Source: Rhea pennata (lineage: Eukaryota; Chordata; Aves; Rheiformes; Rheidae). From it: 64,000 bases of DNA. Shown here in pieces: positions 25,039 to 34,000 of the stretch. Under the pieces are notes generated by a model. That model did no database searches, was not told the origin of the DNA, and was given only the letters and a program-made list of their open reading frames with translations. The translations under genes and the position numbers were made by a program. Each line of letters opens with the position of its first letter. Position 1 is the stretch's first letter. Location: positions 121,295,801 through 121,359,800 of the forward strand of contig NC_084663.1 in assembly GCF_028389875.1 (NCBI RefSeq). Direction: 5' to 3'.

Positions 25039-28000
25039 CACTAATTTCCTGCCAGTAACTGCTAGTGTCCTCATAAGGGCTTGCCTTTGTCATATGAAAT
25101 CACCTTGAATCCATAAATTACAACAGTGCCTTTATTTTTGATACTCTTCAGCACTTCCTATCCACCAAGAGGCAACAATGACGGATAAGAAACCTGTATA
25201 CAACATAGTTTTACCTGTGCCGTCTCTGCAGACTTCGACTCATGTTTCATTCCCTGCTGCACTGGGCTCCTCTACGACAGGGCACAAAGCTCTGGACAAC
25301 ACCATCCTCTCTGATATGGTGTTGCCTCATTTCACCACAGATCCAATGTCAACTTCTGATTTTTCTCCTCAAACATCTCCTCTTCCCCTTTTTAAACCTG
25401 CCCAGGAGGTTTCCATTAAAGATGCAGTTAGAGTGTTCTGTGAAATCGAGAAGATAGTCCTTACCATCCAGAAGAGATTTTTACAGCAGGAATCTATCCC
25501 CGAATCCTCCCTCTACCTGGGGGAGCCTCGCTGCAATGTAAGCATCAGCAACGGCACTCATGTTGTACTGCAGGCAGGCTGGGGCGACTGTGGCATTGAA
25601 ATCGAGACGGTAAGTGCTCTGAGTCAGTGAATCTGAAGAAGCCCCAGAGCATTTTTTTTCGCTCCGTGGGGTGCAATGACACATCCTGAGTTAGGAATAC
25701 TATCTGTTAATTGCTGAAATTTTGTCCAAAAAAAATCTTTGGACAAGGAAAACCCCTTCTTGCAAGTGGAAAGTTACCTCTCTGTGTGGGGGCAAGCAAG
25801 AAAGAGAAGAGAGCCTTTGGGTTCAGGCAGCAAAACCCAGCAGCCTCTCCTGGTTGACACTCATTTCCAGTGCTTCTTTGGGTTCCCTTTGCAGCTGTCA
25901 GAAGCTTCTCTTTTCTTAAAAGCAATTCCAATGTAATATTTAAACAAATATCCCAATTATTACTGTATATTAATGAGCATCATGAGAGGGGACCGTCTTT
26001 GTTAAAGGGAGTACCATATCTTTAAAATTTTGGATCCCAAACCAAACACAAGGCTTAAGCTATGCCAAAGTACAGAAATTCACTTGTAGAGCAAGTACCA
26101 TTGCAGACTGTATTAGGAAGGCTGATGGATTTTTATTTTCTAGCTCTATAGCAACAAAGATGCTAGAGGCTTAATCTGCTTGATTTTTTGCACTCAGGAG
26201 AATGGAGAGTTCCTAACTACTTGAAGCTGGTAAGCGTGTAGGTCTGCTATATCCCTAGAAACACTGATGTTTACAAGTTTTGCTTTCTTATTTCTGTGTT
26301 CCAGAATGTGACTAATACTGTAGTAAAAACAATACTTCGAAATGACATTTCTTCTCAGGGAGTAATCCACCACTTAAAAGTTGCCAGTCCAATTCACTGT
26401 GTGTTTCAGAATGATGTCTTGACTTCATCCGCATACATTGCAGAAGGGTAAGTAACAGCTCTGCCTTGAAATGCTGTTTTGTTCAGCACTGCTGTATGGG
26501 GAAAATCCCCAACAGTCATAGCTGTATTCAGTGACAGCGCTTGCTGTGCTAAATAACCTGACAACCTATGAATCCTGAGCTCAAATGATCTCTGTTAAGT
26601 ATTCTTCTGCTGCTCCACCCAACATGCCAACAGATCGAACAGCCATAAAGCTTGACTGTTGCCTGGTTAAACTGTAAATGAAAATTAATCTTTGGGAACT
26701 ACTGATGCAGGTTTGGGAGCCAGAACTCCTGACCTCTCTTTGCCTCCCTGAGCAATCACATGCAATTAGCAATAACAATATTTACCTGCTTTTGAAACAT
26801 AATTATGTTTTATCTCTTCTACTGCTTCAGGCATTCAGACTGCTATGCGGGTGCTAGGCTTGGTGCAGAGGATGGGAATTTTTAACTCCCACAAACTGTT
26901 ACTTGATTAGCTTAGAAAAAAAGAGAAGATATGTAATGCAAATATTTTTGAAAGGCTCCAGCTTCTAGTAAGATGGAATGAAAACCTCCATTTATGGCTA
27001 CAAAATAGGCTACAGCAGACTTTGATGTGACAGTGAATGTTCTCCCTTTGTACAGTTGTGCCTCCTCTCTCTGCCCTAGCACCAAGCTTAAAACTATTAC
27101 CAAATCCACTTGCTGTTTCCTGAGTCTCTCCAAACACTGTACCTTCCTTTACATCCCCAGATAAAATCTTTGTCAGGCCTTGTATCTTCTTTCACTCTGA
27201 ACTGTATCATTTCTTCATGTCCCTCATTTATTGTTCAGACTTGTCACTTCACGGCTTTTGCTCTCATTGTTTTGAACTTTAAGACAGCTTATGGTCTTAT
27301 TCCCCCTCACTTCCTACCTCCCCACCCAAAAACTTGATGCGTCTTCACCCCTTTCTCTTGAAAATTTTCCTAATATCCTGGACTGCAGATAACTCCTCCT
27401 TATAATGTGTGTGAGAGGTGAAGAAACAGACACTGTGCTTATGACTTACAGAAACACAGTCAAATCTGGGGTCTTTAAAGAGATGAATTGTTGTTTCAGA
27501 ATTTACACCATATTTGAGGATTTACATGGCTCTGGACTCTTCAGAACAGAAATGCAGTTGTTCATTGGAAACTACCCAATACCTAAAAATTTCAGTGTTT
27601 CTGCCAGTGATGATATACTGATTGAAGTGGGGATCCAGAGAGAGAACACTAAGCTCAAGGTGGTACTCACTGACTGCTGGGCAACTCCAACTAGTAATTC
27701 GATGGATCCCCTCTCATTCACTTTTATCAACAACAGGTACAGCAAATGCTACTTGCAAGTAGTAAAAGTGCCATACCTTGGATATGCCAGTGGTACTGAC
27801 AACTAATGTGATATCTTGTAAAAGTCTTTTTTCTGTGTTCTCACTGTTCATATGCACAGTCCTTTACCCTTCTGACAGGTCATGTCTCCTTTGAACAAGG
27901 AAGGTAGGTATAAAAAGAAAATGTTTTCAAAGCAGAATGTGGTAGTTGTTTGGTTGTCTCCTACATAGTTTTTAAAGGAATTGTACCTTTTATCTGAATA

Positions 28001-31000
28001 AATAAGTGGTTTTGGCAGTTGGTACTGTATGTATATTTGAAATGTGCTTTGCCCATTTCTCTGTGGTTCAGATATTGACAAGGCTTTGCATGACTCATCA
28101 CTGAAAGCCTAAGTTAGGTGATTCCTATATGATCACAGAACCATAGAATGGTTGAGGCTGGAAGGGACCTCAAAATCATCTAGTCCAACCTCCGTCTTCA
28201 ACCAGGGTCACTAAGAGCATGTTAGACAGGGTTGCATCCAGGCAAGCTTTGAATATCTCCAGAGAAGGAGACTCCACAACCTCTCTGGGCAACCTGGTCC
28301 AGTGCTCTGTCACTCTCACAGGAAAGAAGTTTTTCCTCACATTCAGGCAGAACTTCCTGTGCTTCAGTTTCTGCCCATTGCCTCTTGTCCTGTTACATGG
28401 GACAACTGAAAAGAGTTTGTCCTCGTCCCCTTGACACCCTCCCATCAGGTGCTTATACACATTGATAAGATCCCCCCTCAGTCTTCTCTTCCCCAGGCTG
28501 AAGAGGCCCAGCTCTCGCAGCCCTTCCTCATAGGGCAGATGTTCCAGCCCTCTGATCATCTTCGTAGCCCTTCACTGGACTCTCTGCAGTAGCTCCATGT
28601 CTCTCTTGTCCTGGGGAGCCCAGAACTGGACACAGTACTCAAGATGAGGCCTCAGCAGGGCTGAATAGAGGGGCAGGATCACCTCCCTTGACCTGCTGGC
28701 AACACTCTTCCTAATGCACCCCAGGAGATCATTGGCCTTCCTGGTCACAAGGGTACATTGCTGGATCACAGTTAACTTATCCACCAACACTCTCAGGTCC
28801 TTCTCTGCAGAGCTGATTTCCAACAGATCAGCCTGTACTGGTGCATGGAGTTATTCCTCCCTAGGTGCAGGAAATATGGTGTGACTCACAAGCCATATTC
28901 AGCAGGCTCTGGCGAGAGAGGAGGTTCATTCCTGACCTCACCCTTCTATCTTGTTCCCTAGGCTCACCCTCCACCTTAAAATACATGATAGACCTTTCTT
29001 TTAGTAACAAAAGCTGTTCCTTCTAGTGTATTGTTTGGTTCACTTTCTGTGTTTGCTGAAGTCAAGTTTAAATTCTTCTCCCTGTTTCTCTCTTCCTTCT
29101 TTCCATTTCTTCAAACAGTTCTTGAATGTCCTATTCCATTTGGTTACTGCAACAATAAAGCAGCAAAAAAATCCCTGCAGCATAGTTGCTTTACAGAGCA
29201 TCTGGCTATGACTTTCAAAAGGAGGCTTATAACTGGAGTTATCATATGCTATTGCCAGAATATACCTTCTATAGCCCTAGCTACTGTGTATGCTTTTTTT
29301 TTTCTTCCTTTTTCAGCTGTCCCATCCCAAACACGTATACTACATTACTAGAGAATGGAAATTCAAGTAAAGCACAGTTTAAACTGAAAATTTTTTCCTT
29401 TGTCAACAATTCTGTGGTTTACCTACACTGCAAAGTTCATATTTGTATGGAGACTCCAGGAAGTACCTGCAGGATGGTAAGGGTTTTGTTCCTATATGCA
29501 TATTTTTCTTTGATATGCCATACACAGCTCTTCTACAAAAATGAAGGATTCGTGTTTCCAAACAGGATATAAAATAGACATTGAAATTTTCCTCCATTCT
29601 GTACTGAGAGCCCAGAGGAGTTGGGAAGAATTACAGACATATGGAAGCGCACACCTTTTTCTTTCTGTTCCCTGTTCTCCTATTTAAAAGCATGGAGCTT
29701 ACACAGAAATAGTTATCAAAATTAAAGAACTTGAGAACTGAGCCTTTCACTTCTGCTGCAGGGGTATCTAGAGGGCAATGAATAGAAGTTAAAATGAGAC
29801 AGACCGTCCAGATATGTGTCAATGATCCCTATACAGCTCAGATGGACACACTATAAAAATGGGCACCTAACACCCATATTAGCAGTTTCAGCAAAAAGTC
29901 TGACAAAATTGTTTTAGGATGTCTTTCTGTCCTTTTTCCCCCTGAAATTTACTTCTACATGTCAGAGTTTAGGGGCCAGGCTAGGAAACTCTTTGGCATT
30001 AAGTTTCTAGGACTGTGAATCCAGTAGAGTTTAATAGGGCTTTCTAAAGTAATAAACCAAGCAATGTTCTTACAGCAACTTCTGTCTAATTGTCTTCCCA
30101 ATTGTCTTCCAGATCAATGCTTTGTTTCTTTTTATTTCTAAGTATGTGATACAGTTTCCTCTAAAAATATGTTGCTACAATATTAATAAGAAAAATTAGC
30201 TTTCGTTGATTTTTTTTTCCTTTTTGCCGTATACATAGGAGTTCTCCTCTCCCTCTGCCAACTTTCCTGGTTTTTTTTTCTGTCAAGGATGTTTTCATTA
30301 ACAATTTAGTGTTCTTCCATTGTTTAACATTTTCCTCCAGCTCTAAAGAACTCAGTTTGAGCTCATTATAAAGCAAATGACCTTTTCCTAAAAGATTACT
30401 AATGACTAGCAGCAGATACTTGTTTCCTTTCTCAAAGCATAAAGCTTCCTCCAGAGGAAAAAAAGGACGAACAGGAAATGTGATTGACAGATGGAAAGAA
30501 GGCTCCAGGTTTCACAGCTGTTTTTACATGTTAAAAATCAATGCTTAAGCAAAAAACAGCTTATACTCTCCTTTGGAGAAGGTGGTTCCCTCCCCCAGCT
30601 GGTTGTGTGGCTGCACAAGCAGTGTCCCCCACAACTGAGGAGGGACATGGTGGGCACAAGCAGTGTCCCCCACAACTGAGGAGGGACATGGTGGTAGGAG
30701 TCAGGCAGGGGAGAACAGGGACAGGCAAAACAAGGACTGCGCGGGCAGGTATGGTGGATGCAAGGAATGAAGCTATGGTTTTATGAGGAGCTGCTGTGTT
30801 TGCTGTTGGAGTAGACTTGCAACTCTGTGGACTGGGGCTTAGGTATATGTCCAGCTGACAGCCTGACTCTGATCTGAGTTACAGGGGTTGGTGATGGTGT
30901 AATTCTGCTAGCTGGCTGCAAAAGAACTCAAAATGAGGCCTGGAGGTATGGTTGGGATTGACAATAGCAATTAACATGGCACAGCAGAGGTAATCAGCTA

Positions 31001-34000
31001 GACCTTCCTCTTTTGGAGATAGTATTTATTTAAGGAAAAGGAAAGATATTATTCTTCCTCTTATGCAAAACTTATGTTAGATTGAGTTAAAAATGTTGTA
31101 TGGAGAAGACAGGTACTATACATATCTAGAGATGATGGATAAATTGACAATAGCTTTTACAAAGAAGGGAGGAGGAGCTGCCAGAGATGCAAAGATCAAG
31201 GACATTTGAAGCAAAGACAAAAAATCACTTCAGGCAACTGCGAACCCTCTGGAAACCAAGGAGAGAGAGAGTTGGAGCCCTCAGAGCTAAGGGGGAAAGC
31301 AGAGAGGGAGGCATGTTTAGGCCAAAGCGGTATCTGCAGGATTAGTTAAGAGCCTGCTTGCTTGCCCCTTGGGTCCGCTGGGATAAAGGGGCCACCTCAC
31401 AGGACCTGCACAGAGAGGACAGCTGCTGACCAGCTACTTCTGGGCAAAGGGGACAAAGCCTACCTAGTCTTTCCCCACCTTCCCGCCTGCCCTTGCTAGC
31501 AGAGAGCAGGGATTGCCCTGCATCCGACTCAGTCATTCAAAGAGCAGGGGAAGAAGCTACTGATAGTAGGCTCTGAAATCAGTGCTGACAGAGGGCCCTG
31601 CTGTGGGCCGCAATGGCAGCATGTCTTCCAGCCCTTAGCTGACTTGTGCAAAGGGTACAGTGCCAGGGAGGCACTGTATATACTCCCGCGTTGCTCTGCT
31701 CCTCCACCTGTCTGCCGCTCCGGGCAATACTGACTTGCTTCGTGGCAGACTTGCTTCTGTTCTGTCAGCCCACAAAATTGAGACTTACTTCTTTTGTCAT
31801 TTCTTCTCATCCAGTCTTTCAATTCCTTGTTTTCTTGGGTGGAGGAGTGTAAGATGCTCTTAAGTTTGGAGTAGAAAAAATACATATAGTGCAGGGGAAG
31901 GTAGTAAGAAATGGAGAAAAACCATAATTTTAAATGGGAAGAGGAAAGTTATGCCAGTAACATTAGGCAGAGCCATATGTCCAGGAGAGCACAGCCACTC
32001 TATGGCCAGGTGTAACCAAAAAGTAATTGCCATCAGGGAATGTATGTATGCTATGTAACTGTATTCTTTGGCTGTGGATCTGCTCAGTTGGAAAAGCTAC
32101 TGAGGGGTAGGCCAAAGTTACAGTTATATGGCTATTTTATTGGGGCCTGACCTGGCCAAAGGCTCTGTTGCTGACAAAGGCTTGTATAGGTGTATCAGCA
32201 TAACTAGACTGGTGACACTGGTGAAACAATCTTGTGTAGATAAGCTGTTAAAACACCTTGACACTTTCCTGCTTTATTTGTTGATTATGGTATGATGCTG
32301 CAGCTTCTCTATTTTACATGCACTTCTTGGAGAATCACAACTTCTTAAGAATAACCTCAACAGGCTATGGACCCCAGTACAGACCTTTAGGCTGCAACCT
32401 AAAATAGTAACAAACAAACCAAAAGGTGCTACTGAGGAAGTGTACAGAAGATGACACTGTACTGTGTATTCTGCAAATATTGCTCACAGAAAGCTAAAGT
32501 AGCTAGTTCACCCGCAATATTGCACAGAGCAGGGCTTCCCAAACTAGTAGTTCCCAGTCTTACTGAAGAGTTGTGCATTCCTTCAGAATGACCCAAAGCT
32601 TGGCAGGGAGTGAAAGATGCCACTACTGATGCTGGTGCTGGTTATAGTATCCGCTGTGCCTGCTCTGAGCAGTAGAAGTATCTGGATAAAAATGATTGTA
32701 AAACCTGGCATGTAAAATAGATTTTTTTTCTCCTGTAGGTTTTCCCTAAAACAAACAGAAAAGTAATGAAAAGAAAGAGATTGTCTATGTAAAATATCTG
32801 TTCATGGAAGTGTTTTCCAGTGCAACTAACTACAGATTATAAACTGATATTTCCCTAATGCCATTCCTTTTGACTTTCCATTTGGTGTTCATTGTCGTGT
32901 AACGAAGCATAGTAGAACCCCAAAGAGTCATAATAACATTGGACTTTCAGATAGTCATTGAAAGGCTTTGCGTTGTTAATTAGTCAGCCATATGATTTAT
33001 CCGAGTCTGAATTGATCGTTACAGAGATGTCGTGGCGTTCGATCCCTGAAAACTGGTGAAACAATTGCTACACACAGAACGTCCTGGGGACCCCTATGTA
33101 AATCTGCTGGTGAGTTAAGAATAGATGTTTACAAAAAGGTGACACAGAGTAACCACCGTTTCTAGATTCTTTTTCACTGGCAAAGGAACTTGAAAAACTG
33201 AGATACAAAAACCCCTGCATATTTTTCTGAGAAGCGGGAGTCCTTACTGAAGCCATGTGGCAGTGTGGAAGAGTCTTTGCCCTCCTCAATGAAGTGACTA
33301 TCGGATAGTTAGGCAACTGGGGAAAGGAAGAGGAAGGAAATATTTCACACAGCTATTTGCACAGGCAAGGAAGTCCAAAGGCATCCACAAAATCAATTAT
33401 TACAATCGTAGAATCCCAAAGTGGCTGGAATCTTTTAGATTGTAATTAGTTTTTGTAGCATTTGCACTACACTGTTCTTAAACCAGTTATATTGAACTCT
33501 AAAGTCCAAAATCACAGGGGATAAGAGATTGCATTGCCAATTGCATTGACATGTTTCCTTAGATTCCCTGACATTGACTTAATTAATGCTGTGAGGGAAG
33601 GTGGCAGTGCCTAGCTGGTACATAGCACTTTGGCTGATCAAGTGGAGCAGTACAATATGGGTTAATAAAAAGTGAAGAACAGCACCATGTACTTAGTGCA
33701 AAGTCCAGTCTGCACTGCTCTCTGTGTCTTCTGCATTTAGCCCCGAGTGGTTTCAAGGGCAACTGTTGCCTCTAACATTTTGAATCATTTAGCCTCCTGT
33801 AGCTATTTGCACTCTTATTTATTATTTGTGTAAAATACACATTAAGAATACTTGCAGACACCAGCTTCAGAGTTATAATACATACCTAATACGAATAGGC
33901 AGAAGTTGCCCTCTGCTCTTCTGCTGATTGTCTGTTTTGTCAGTCATTTAACGCTTTTCTAACTGCAGAGATAGTGCCAGACTGTCAACTGATTTTTATA

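Larger units (their letters stand above)
23482..25151 (+). other. Intron with two long poly(T) tracts
   Basis: This intron precedes the ZP exons. It has T37 at 24320-24356, followed at once by ACAG, which mimics a 3' splice site, and T27 at 25009-25035. Sequence after the first tract stays open for about 36 codons but shows no domain or conserved module, so I do not call it an exon. Confidence 0.6.
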
